Assembly (NCBI GenBank): GCA_963921425.1
Contig: OY992837.1
Coordinates: 5,925,896 to 5,989,895, forward strand
DNA: 64,000 nt
Origin: Dryas octopetala
Taxonomy: Eukaryota; Streptophyta; Magnoliopsida; Rosales; Rosaceae
Direction of reading: 5' to 3'
Below the pieces are notes generated by a model that saw nothing but the letters and a program-made list of their open reading frames with translations, was not told the DNA's origin and did not search any database. Every line of letters starts with the position of its first letter. Positions within the stretch are counted from its first letter, which is position 1. A program made the translations under genes and the position numbers. Positions 25,430-35,980 of this stretch are shown piece after piece.

Positions 25430-28400
25430 TTAAAAATATAAGACAAAGTAGCTTAATGTTTGAGGAAAGTGAGGAAAATTAATTTTATATTTGAGATGAT
25501 AAAGTGAAGTAAGAAAGTAAGTAAGAATGCAAGAGAAGTGGTGGTAATTGACTAATTGAGTGAGGAGTGAGGACTGAGGAAGGGGTTGGGTTTAAATAAA
25601 GAAAGGAGCGAATTTGTTGAAAGGGATCTGAGATGTTTCCCTTTCACCGAACCAAAGTTGGGAAAAGGTTGAAAGGAGAGAGAGGTCACCAGTTGCTCAT
25701 GTGCTCAGACTCAGACAACAACTGAGGTTAATGGAGGAGGGGACTAGGGACATGGACTAGGGGGTCTCTCTCTGTCTCTCACATTTTCATTTTAAACCTC
25801 TTTCTCTTTTTTCCCCTCTCACCGATCCCTATACCATACAAATTATACAATGCAGCCTTACGTCCTACACTACAGCTTTTTTATTTGTTTTACTCTACTC
25901 TTTTTTTTCTTTTTAATCAAGTTTTTTACTTATTTTTACTCCACTCAATAATGCATACATTATCAATTTGAAAACCATTCTTACCCATTTCATCATTTGG
26001 TGCAAGGCAGTAAATTTCCAATACATCTGATTACTCACAGTGAGGTGTGTAATTCATAATCAATATTAAGACATCTAAATTGACTGTTTGATTCTAGATC
26101 AGCCATTCAGCCCCAAGTTAATGAATATTATGTTCTCCTCCTCCTATAGTTGTGTGTGGGTCTATCACTATTCACTGTGCCTAATTTTCATTGGACAGTG
26201 AGTTGGAAAAGATTGGTGGACTGTGGACGGTGGCAATTCTCTTCTCTTCTCTTCTCTTATCATTTCATTTGCTACCACAGAAACTTTAACCTTTTTCAGA
26301 AATTCAGAGGGTAGGCTCAGAGTGATAAGGGAGGAGATCTCCCTCAATTTTTACAATATGGGTTTGATGCGTCGATGGGTCATCTCATGATCTCTGTAAC
26401 TTTTTTATATTCCAAGGCATGCCCTCCTGTACTTGTCTAGCTCATTAATCAAAGTTCAAACCCTAGCTCTGCTAGCTGCTGCTATGTCCTGCACCATGAC
26501 CAAGCAAAACGATAAAGAAATCAGCAACTTTATGTAACTGTGATTCTTTAAATCAGTCCCCGCCTCCCCTTAGTATCTCTACAGTAAAAATTTAATTCCA
26601 ATCTCCTGCACTGTATTCCTATGAGGACCTCATTTTTTTTTTTATCTATCTTATAATCACATATGACCCAATAGTTAACACAACCAAAATTTCTGTTGGA
26701 AACTTGGAAAACGTAGAATCCCATATGGGGAAATTTAAATTTTGCATAATATGTATGACTTTTGGGCTGTACATGTATTATTTATTAGCAGAACTACTCA
26801 CATGTAAAAGGTTAGATTCACTTAAATGCTTAATAACATTTTGATAAACACAAGGGTTCGATAAATTGTCTTTCATTTGTTCCTTGTTTAATTTTCTTAC
26901 GTGAGCATTTGTGTACAAAGTATCATAAGTATTCATTTAAAAAACTTAATATAAATTAGGGATGGTTGAATTCACTTCAATATTTAGGTTTGATAAACCA
27001 AACCTAGGAGTAGAACAGAAGCTGAAGATTCCTCTTATTTTTTTTGGGTATAAATTAATTCTTTATTAATTAATCTTTAAAATTATTCCACTACTTGGCA
27101 GAAATATAATTTAGAAATAATGAGGAGGGGAATGTGAGAAGGTATCTGATGACTGATGGTAGTAGGGAAATGGGAAGTGGTGGTCCAAAGGGGTTTCTAA
27201 GTGGCACAATCAAACCCAAAATAAAAAGAGTCAGAAAGGGCAGAATAGGAATGGGAGAGAGAAAGATGAGTGAAGGAAAGCAAAAAAACGACGTAACGTA
27301 TCACTGACATCTGTGCGAGGGGGTTCTGACCGCAGCAGAAGGTCCCGTCTCTATCAGACTCGTCTCCTTGTGCCGCGAAACCCGGACTACAGTCCCCCCC
27401 CCACACCTACACCCTCCCCTCGGTCCCACCCTCCTAATCATGACTTCCCCCCCTCCCAACACCCAACCTCTCTCTCCCTCTCCATTATAAGTTATAACCT
27501 AAGTCCCAATCTAATTTAATAAAACTTTCATATATAACGGGTCAATATATTCATTTTTTGTTTATTTTTTTAAATGCCTAAGTGTATATATGTGAGATAA
27601 AGAAGTTTTTATCGTGCTCCTACACTTTGAGAAATTTTCCTGTATAATCATAACTACAGTTGCATACTATCATGATATTTTTTTATCAACTCAAATTATA
27701 ATATACATACAACTTTTAATATATACGACTCTAAATTTAAATAATACTCTTTACAAACATATTATAATTTAAATCATTTGGTAATACCATATCGAATGGA
27801 TGAATATGTCTTTTAATATTATGCTCATGAATCAAACTTTCACATAACAAATACATTATTTATAAATATCTCATTTCAAGCTTTCATCGACATAAATTGT
27901 ACTTTGTATACACTTGTGGGGAAAAACTTATTTACTTTATTATAGCAATATACTAATATAACATCACACATGTAAAAAATGAAGATTAATCCCAAACTTA
28001 TCTATATACTATTATAGATAAGTTTTTCTCTACAATCACCTTACGTAGGCTACCAAAACAACGCGTGTCTGTGATGTACGTGACGTAATGGAATCGCAGT
28101 TCTCATATCACTCGTCAATCCTATCTTGATTTCCCAACGGACGGTCAGATTCAGGCCATGCATGGGTGCTCATAGTTACACCCATAAATATTATACAAAC
28201 GGAGAAGAAAACAAAAAATTCAGCCCACAAGGCCACAAGTAGAGAAGAAAACAACAAATTTATCCCACAAATAGAGAAGAAAACAAAAAGAGATTATTAC
28301 TTTGTTCTTGTAAATAATGGGTAGTGCTTATTGCAAATATCCCTTCATTGATATCATTAATTCCGTATTTATTTCGCATAAATTTTTTTCGAATAGAGAA

Positions 28401-28949
28401 CTTTTTCACAATTAACATAAAAATCTCTTGAATCTAACTTATATATAGATATAATGTATTACTAATTTCTTAGCACACATTCACGTGTAATTATTCTCTT
28501 AAGATATATATATTTTTTATTTAACACATTAGTTCGTTTTTTTATTTATTACAAATTTACAATTTAAAGAAAAGTGATATCATAACAGTAAATTAAACAA
28601 CATTCCATTATATGGTACTTCCATGTTATTCGATTTGTACAGAATGGTGTTAATTCCGGTTAGGGTCCGACGACACCTAACCCAGCGGACGACAGGTGCG
28701 TAGCGTGGCCCACAACCCAATAATGTAATTGGGGTCGTACGAACTCAGGTGGCATCAAAGGATGGGCCCATGGGCCCAATAGGGCTGTGGCTTAGCTGTG
28801 TTTTGGCAAAAATGACAGGCGTGTAACACATAATTGTACGTGCTGGTTAGTAAGGAGCTAATCGTAGAGCATTACTCCCGCAAAACACTGATAAAAGCTC
28901 TACCCACGCGAATTGACAGAACAACTAGGGGGCGCAATACAAGCGCTGA
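25430..28949. other. Intergenic DNA and distal AS1 upstream region
   Basis: No coding exon recognised. CT-rich and C-rich patches near 25.77, 26.23 and 27.37-27.48 kb resemble promoter or leader DNA but have no attached gene that I can find. Around 28.65-28.80 kb is GC-richer DNA just upstream of the presumed AS1 leader. Confidence 0.4.
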
Positions 28950-29443
28950 ATTCGAGCCTACCCCTCTCTCTCTCTCTAACATTAAATCCCCACTCAATCA
29001 CTCACTCACTCATTCTCTCTCTCTTTCTCTCTCACTCTCAGTTTGCAGCTTTTTTTGTGTATTGTCGTTGAAGGTGGTGGTGGTGGTGGTGGTGTTGGAG
29101 GTGACACCAGAGAAGTAGAGAGAGAGATTGCTTTTGCTTTTTTTATGGTAGGAAATTCCCTAAACGACGACGTGAGCTGCTCTGCTTTTGCCTATTAGGC
29201 TCCCCACTCGCGTGCCCTCTTTTTCCGCTCACTGTCAGATCTCTCTTCCGTCTAATCTCATCCTCTCTCACTAGGTCTAGTCCCTTCTGTCCTTTGTTTG
29301 TCTCTCACTAGCTAGGGTTGTTTTTTGAAGTTTGAGTCTGTCCAGTCTCACAAGAATATTTTTCTTCTCTTTTTTATCCAGAGCTGTTTAGAGGAGATGC
29401 GTCGAAGAAGAAGCTTGGGCCGGAGGTGCAGTTAAGTAGAACT
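28950..29443 (+). promoter_or_regulatory. Probable AS1 5' leader exon and leader-intron donor
   Basis: A CT-rich leader-like region (CT runs at 28963-29040) is followed by AAGTAGAACT|GTAAGCC with a good donor at 29444. AS1/ARP genes commonly carry an intron in the 5' UTR. The matching acceptor may be TTCCAG at 32091-32093 or TTTGCTGCAG at 31890-31899. The transcription start is not determined. The exon borders are inference. Confidence 0.4.
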
Positions 29444-30239
29444 GTAAGCCTCTCCTCTCCTCCCACACCATTCATATAATGCAAGACTAGTTCCGTACTT
29501 ATTTTACTGCACCTGCTGTTGTTTACACTTGAAACACTCAACACGTTTTTGATTCTCTAGCTCTCACTCTGGATTTTGTTGTTTGGTTAGTAAGAAAAGG
29601 TCGAAAAAAGATTGTATTTTTTTTGTTTTTGTTTTTTAAATTGTTTTCTGGGTGTTCTTAGTTTAACCTGCAACCACACTCTGTTTTAGTTAAAAGCCAA
29701 TAACAACTGGCTTTGATTACGAATATTTAGTTTTGGTGGATGTCTCTGAAAAGTGAATTGATTAGTATAATATCTGCTATGCTTGTGTTATGGATTGTGA
29801 CTTTGAAAAGAAAAAAAGACTTCAGAAGACATCTCTTTCTTTTTTCTGACGAATCTTTGCTGTAATAGAGTGATTTAGCAACAATTCTTTGCATGGTTGG
29901 TGATTGCCACTTTTATGTATGTTGTCTAGTTTCTGATACATATATTTTTTTGGCCGGTGGTCTAGTTTCTGATATTAATTGTTCTACTTTTTGGGTGAAT
30001 GAGTATGATTGTGGGTGCAGTAGATGTGGGGTAGTTCTTTGTGATTAATTTTTATGAATAAGCCTCAGAGAAAAGAAAAAGGTTTCTTGGGTTAGTCGCC
30101 TACAATAAATCTCATCCCCAGTCTTCTTCCCAGTTACCAGTGACAATTATTTCCCTCACCTTGAAGGGGGCTATTTGACTTTTCCAAATTTCAGTGGGGT
30201 TGTTGATTTTCTTTTTGGTTTTTTGAGTGTTTGATTATT

Positions 30240-30728
30240 GAGAGCAAATTTACTCACACTTGACTTGACTTGGTGGTGAGGATTATCACTTATTTCTACA
30301 TATCTCGGAGGAATTGTACTTAACTATGATTAATTATTTAAAATAATTAAGAGAAAAAAATAATTTAAAGTACAAAATAAATGAATCCACCCCAACTCGA
30401 TTGCAGAATTCCCCTCCCCCTGTCAGAGATGAGGGGAAACTGAAAGAAAGACAGAGAGTAAAAGGATAAAGAGATGAGGGGAGGGCATGGCCAAAAAAAA
30501 GAGATGAGGGGAGGGGACAATCTTCTGCGCCGGTGCTGACGCCAGCAGTTGTGGTTGCCGGCGTTGGACTGGACAGCAATGAGAGTGGAGGATGGGGGCG
30601 CTGGTTGTGTGGGAGGGGTGGGTTGGGTTCTTTTTTAATTAAAAAAATTAATTAAAACTTTAATGGATGATTTAACTATGATTAATTAATATCACAGGTG
30701 GCTTATTAAGGAGGTCAAATTTGCTCTT
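30240..30728. mobile_element. Small MULE-type element in the AS1 leader intron
   Basis: Ends GAGAGCAAATTT and AAATTTGCTCTT are inverted. The 9-bp sequence TTGATTATT is exactly duplicated on both sides (30231-30239 and 30729-30737). A 9-bp duplication is the hallmark of Mutator-like elements. The interior is non-coding and GA/GC-rich. Confidence 0.75.
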
Positions 30729-32100
30729 TTGATTATTTGTTGCTGTCAAACTCGGTTTATTAGTTTTGAATCTACCATTGTGCCGGGATTTAATAAAATG
30801 TTGGACTCCTTTGTGAAGTTTTAATAATTTTGCGGTTTTTTCTGCAACTTTTGAGTGTTGTTTATTGGTGTCAGTGTTCATTTTTACCTTAATATGTAAA
30901 TCAAATGGGTAGCTCGATTTAGTATCTGTACCTTTTATTTATTGATGTTAATATTTTTACCTTTAGTAATAAATTTGTAAAAATATATGGGTTAGTAATA
31001 AATTTGTAAAAATATATGGTTTAATGAATATGTTAATAAATATGTAGTTTGGATATAGATATATGGTTTAATAAATCAGAAGTGCTAATATATTAGAGAT
31101 ATATGGTTTAATAAATATATATTAGTTAATTAAAAACAATAAATAATAATTTTGTAATTTAATGACTTAATCATCATTTTACTTGTTTCTGCATGCAATA
31201 TATATTTGATAATCCCTCGTTTACCGGAAATGTTATTTGCACTTCAAAATAATCTTCTTGCACTCATATGTTCGGCATGGAGGACTGGAGGAGTGCAGGA
31301 AGCTCATTCTCTTTTTATTATTCATATTGTTAGTGATTATATTGTTCTTATCTTACAATTTGATAAAATTTAACAAGTTAATAATGAAAGGGTTTCCTAC
31401 TAAGAGTTGTTCTGCTATCTAAATTGTATACACGTGACACTTTGATCTGCTCTCTAATTTTAATGCAGTCTTTGTCAGTAGCAGACTAGCAGCATTCCTC
31501 TTTTCGTTCAAAGTATAAGCTGTGGCTAAAGAAATAGTGAAGTGTTTTATTTGTATAACCAAATAACTGGTATTTTGCAAGCTGGGGGGATTTAAGTGTC
31601 AAGTAGCCCTCCTTTCTACTTCAAATTTCGAGTTCATCCAAACTCTAACATAATACCAGTTAGATCCACAATTAGTTGTCAGCTTGCCACTTTGCTGATG
31701 TCTAAGCTGTGGTACGATTAGAATGCTCATCTTTCTATTTACTTATTTTTTTTTTTTTTCAGTATTTGGTTTTAGCCATTGAAAAGAAAGAATTTCCTTT
31801 GTTTACTTGTCCTAAATATATGATGGGCTGTTGAAATTGCTATCCTGGATTCAAATGCATCTGTTTGGCGCAATTTGAAGCCTTTATGGTTTGCTGCAGA
31901 CGCGAGCGTTACTAATCCTATCAGCTTGTTGTGGGCTCGTATTCAACTATTCCTTCCATATCTATCTGTCTTTTTAATATTGCCTCTGCTAGTATTGGTT
32001 CCTTCCTACCCAGCTGAACAATTTCTTTTTGACATGGCTAACATATCATATTGTAATAGAAGATGGACTGATATATTGACATCTGAATTCCAGATACATT

Positions 32101-32178
32101 ATGAAGGGTTTCAGTTTGAGGCAATGGACAGTGATTTTTGCTCCTGGAAATGAAGGAGAGACAACGTTGGAGAGCTGA
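32101..32178 (+). promoter_or_regulatory. Upstream ORFs overlapping the AS1 start
   Basis: Two ATGs precede the main start. One at 32101 opens a 25-codon frame that runs out of frame past the AS1 ATG and stops at 32178. The other at 32124 encodes nine residues (MDSDFCSWK), and its TGA (32151-32153) overlaps the AS1 ATG (32150-32152) as ATGA. If the leader acceptor is at 32093, both lie in the mRNA and could lower or tune AS1 translation. Confidence 0.5.
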
Positions 32179-33211
32179 AGAGGACGCTTTGGTACGTGCT
32201 TACGTGAAACAATATGGACCAAGGGAGTGGAACCTTGTGTCACAGCGCATGAACACACCCCTAAACAGGGATGCAAAATCTTGCTTAGAAAGGTGGAAGA
32301 ATTATCTAAAACCCGGCATCAAGAAAGGATCTCTTACTGAAGAGGAGCAGCGTCTTGTCATTTGCCTTCAAGCCAAACACGGTAATAAATGGAAGAAAAT
32401 TGCTGCTGAAGTTCCTGGTCGTACTGCTAAGAGATTGGGTAAGTGGTGGGAAGTGTTCAAGGATAAGCAGCAGAGAGAACAGAAGAACAAGAAGACAGTT
32501 GACCCCATTGAGGAGGGTAAATACGATAGAATTCTTGATTCTTTTGCTGAGAAGCTAGTGAAGGAGCGTGCTGCCCCAGCATATCTCATGGCTACTTCCA
32601 ACGGGGCCTTTCTTCATACTGACCCATCCCCTGCTCCGACAATGCTTCCTCCTTGGCTTTCTAATTCCAATGTGAGCTCCAACATTAGGCCACCATCTCC
32701 TTCTGTTACTCTGAGTCTGTCTCCTACAGTTGCACCTTCTCCTCCAATCCCTTGGCTGCAGCCGGATAGAGGATCGGATAATGGCCTTATTTTGGGCAAT
32801 TTACCACCTCATGGGGCAGTCCCTGCTTGTGGAGAGAACCTGATGATATCTGAGTTGGTGGAGTACACCAGAGAGTTGGAGGAAGTGCACCGTGCCTGGG
32901 CAGCGCATAAAAAAGAAGCATCCTGGAGACTAAGAAGGGTAGAGTTGCAACTTGAATCGGAGAAGGCTTGTCGGAGGAGGGAGAAGATGGAAGAGATTGA
33001 AGCAAAGGTGAAGGCTCTAAGGGAAGAGCAGAAAGCTGCTCTGGATAGGATTGAAGCAGAATACAGGGAACAGTTAGCAGGACTGAGGAGAGATGCAGAA
33101 ACGAAAGAGCAGAAGTTGGCTGAGCAATGGGCTGCGAAGCATTTGCGTCTCTCAAAGTTTCTTGAGCAGATGGGAGGCAGACCCAGGCTTGCTGAGCCGA
33201 ATGGCCGGTGA
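32150..33211 (+). CDS. AS1: ASYMMETRIC LEAVES1 / PHANTASTICA (ARP) MYB transcription factor, 353 aa
   Basis: Nuclear R2R3-MYB repressor that, with AS2, silences class-I KNOX genes and sets leaf polarity. The CDS is a single exon, as in other ARP genes. The start is the MKERQRW methionine; the frame is open four codons further up, but the family begins here. R2 covers about residues 3-52 ([16 protein letters not shown], then [15 protein letters not shown]). R3 covers about 55-107 ([17 protein letters not shown], then [14 protein letters not shown]). [18 protein letters not shown] block follows, then a Pro/Ser-rich linker with [13 protein letters not shown]. The charged coiled coil at about 255-340 is used for dimerisation and AS2 binding. 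All family landmarks are intact. Confidence 0.97.
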   Translation: MKERQRWRAEEDALVRAYVKQYGPREWNLVSQRMNTPLNRDAKSCLERWKNYLKPGIKKGSLTEEEQRLVICLQAKHGNKWKKIAAEVPGRTAKRLGKWWEVFKDKQQREQKNKKTVDPIEEGKYDRILDSFAEKLVKERAAPAYLMATSNGAFLHTDPSPAPTMLPPWLSNSNVSSNIRPPSPSVTLSLSPTVAPSPPIPWLQPDRGSDNGLILGNLPPHGAVPACGENLMISELVEYTRELEEVHRAWAAHKKEASWRLRRVELQLESEKACRRREKMEEIEAKVKALREEQKAALDRIEAEYREQLAGLRRDAETKEQKLAEQWAAKHLRLSKFLEQMGGRPRLAEPNGR

Positions 33212-34246
33212 TAAATTTCTGTTATACATGGTTATTCTAGATGTATGAGGTCTGATTTCTGGTTTCTGTTTTGTTCATCTTTTCTTTCTTTCATCTTGTG
33301 TGCATTCTCTTCCGAAATGCTATTCATAGGTGTCTATTTACATATACTGTCTGCTTATTGCCTTTGACTGAATGAATGCAAGGGTAGCATTACAATTATA
33401 TTTGAATTGTAGCCTCAAACCTTATGCCGCCACATTTAGAATAGGCGAGGGATAATAATCTATCTCATTTTTATTCCGAACTGTTTCCTCCGAAGGAATG
33501 CTAAAAAAAGTGTGTTTTAGGCGCGTGCCTGCTTTTTTATGCAAGGCTTATTTTATTGGTTGAGGGTCCGGAGTGGTTTTGTATTATGAACGACCTTGTA
33601 ACCAAGCACCAAGCTTGGTGGTGGATTTCGCTACAATTTTAATAGTCCTATGCATGTTGCATGCAAGCCTGTTGTGAGAATTCCTATAATATCGGTAACT
33701 TAAGTGATTTGTGCACTGCTTAATAAGTCATCCGTAACCATATCAAAAGTTTATTATATATCAATGTTATGTGAATTTATCTGTTGTTAGAGCATCTCTG
33801 GTAGGCACAAGCTAATGTATTCCGAGTGCTATAGAAAGCGGGCTTTGAAGAACATACCTGAAATCTGAATGAAATCCACACCCTTTGGGTTTGGGATGTT
33901 GAAATTCCCTGAAACAGAGTAATAAGCTAGTGTATGTCTAGCAGTACTATATATTTTGAGCCATAGAGAGTTCAAATTGAGCATCCTTTTTGGATTATTA
34001 AATGTACGAAATAGTACAAGTTAGAAAGCAGTTTCTATGTCTAGCTAATTATGCATGCATGCACATAAAATGCGTCATACCTTTACACAATTACACCCCA
34101 GAAAACTAAGGGAAATGCTATCACACAAACAAGCATGACATACAAATACGAGTTTCCTTGCTCTTATGGCTGTTTGTTTACCATAGTGGATTCGCAAGGT
34201 CAAACCTCGGAGCTTTTGTGTACCTTTTACGGCTACTTAGAGACGG
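33212..34246. other. Convergent 3' flanks of AS1 and MBD-A
   Basis: 3' UTR and intergenic DNA between two genes transcribed toward each other. A possible but unsupported exon-like stretch (minus, about 33852-33905, with AG/GT borders) was noted and not used. No other gene. Confidence 0.5.
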
Positions 34247-35980
34247 TTATGAACTCTCTAGTACCTGCATGGACAGATGATATAACATCAAATTTTAATA
34301 ACAGTCATCTGTGCACGTTTAACACGTAGGCATAATAATTTGATATTGAATTAATTCTACGTACATTAATTATTGACACTCGTTAACTTATACATGATTA
34401 ATGGTTGACAATCATCCACATAATTAAGTGTGGACGACTGTCCAAAAAAGCAAAGTTCTTGAGTTTATACCAAAAGTCCCTCTATCACTTATAAGCAAAA
34501 TTGTGGGCTCACTTTGGTTGAAGAACCCCCTTGCAATACTCCAGGTGCCTGCTCTATTTTACCTTTCATCCTCGCGAACCTCTTAGCATCTCTTAGTGAA
34601 CGGATTTGCTTTCGTATTTCAGGGTCTACATCCAGTGCAGCCTGCATGAGCATACAATAACATCAAATGCTAATAACAATCGTTCATGCATGTGATGTAT
34701 GTTGACCTAACATTGAATCTCACTTCCATTAATGATTAATAGTCTAGTCTACACTTGATTAACGTTTAACAACCAATAACATCAAATATTAAGGATCGTC
34801 GTTCGTACATGTTTGACACCTGTACATATATATATATATGTGTATCTTACATTGAATTCTACGCGTGATCGACAATCATTCACATAACTGTAGACAACTG
34901 TCCAAAAAAGCAAAGTTCTTCTTGAGTTTTTCCCAAAAGTCCATATATCTTCTTTATGTGCAATTGAATAAGCAAAATTGTGGGCTCACCTTGGATAAAG
35001 AACCCCCTTGCAATGGCTCAAGTGCTTGCCCTATTTTACCTTTCATCCTAGCGAACCTCTTAGCATCTCTTAGTGAATGGATTTGCTTTCTTATTTCAGG
35101 GTCTACACTCAGTGGAGTCTGCATGAGCACACAATTATATCAAATGCTAATACCAATTGTTCATGCACGTATGATGTATGTACGTCGACAATCTCACTTT
35201 CGGCCTTCAACGACTAATAGTCTAGTTTACGCTTGATTAAGGGTTAACAATCAATAACATCAAATTTTAATATATGATAATCGTCTGTACACGTTTGACA
35301 CTTATTAGTATGTGAATTTAACATTGAATTCTACGCACGTATATTAATAATTGAACCTCATTAATTCATACATGATTAAAGATTGATAGTCACTTACATA
35401 AGTTTGAATGACTGTCCAAAAAAGCAAAGTTCATAAATTTGCCACATAAGTCTATTTATCCTTTCTATGTGGAATTGAATAAGTAAATTCGTGGGCTCAC
35501 CTTGTTTGAAGAACCACCTTCTAGTCCCACAGGTGCCTGCTCCATGTTAGTTATTTTGAATCGGAATTGCTGGTCGATTTGAAGTCCTGAACTCTGCGGA
35601 ACCTGTATGAGCAGATAATAACATCAAATGCTAATGAGACAAGTCACGTATGACGTATGTGAATCTAATTGAACCTCACATACATCAACGGTTGATAGTC
35701 TCGTCCACACTTGATTAACAGTTCACAATATCATTACAAGTGTGGACAACGATTGTGTCAAAGTTGTTCATGAATTTAACTACCACATAAGTCCAGTACC
35801 CTCCACATGCACAATTGAATAAGTAAATTTGTGAGCTCACCTGATGGGCAGTTGACAATGCCATAAGTGCCTGCTCTACTTCAGTTGCTTGCATCTCCAT
35901 TGCGCACTTCTGAGCAGCATTTAGTGATCGGAACCGCTTTGTTCTTCCAGGCTGATAGAAAAACTGCACTTGGGATAATC
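34247..35980 (-). repeat. Tandem exon-intron duplication inside MBD-A (four units plus a remnant)
   Basis: Exon 5' ends lie at 35963, 35602, 35118 and 34641 (spacing 361, 484 and 477). Each intron repeats the same landmarks: GTGAGC donor, AATTTTGC or AAATT, GTCCAAAAAAGCAAAGTTC, ACATCAAATGCTAATA and a CATGCAG acceptor. Exons 4 and 5 are the closest pair; both contain VDPEIRKQI, SLRDAKRFARMKGKI and LQGGS. All carry an EQA- or GQA-type motif near the end. The 18-nt exon 6 follows a fifth degenerate copy of the acceptor side. Confidence 0.85.

Noticed and set aside
31875..32153. 92-codon ORF just before AS1
   Set aside because: It spans the probable leader-intron end and has no domain; only the short uORFs next to the AS1 start seem relevant.
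33852..33905. Exon-like stretch on minus with AG/GT borders downstream of MBD-A
   Set aside because: MBD-A already closes in frame at 34247 and nothing supports joining this stretch; kept only as a note.
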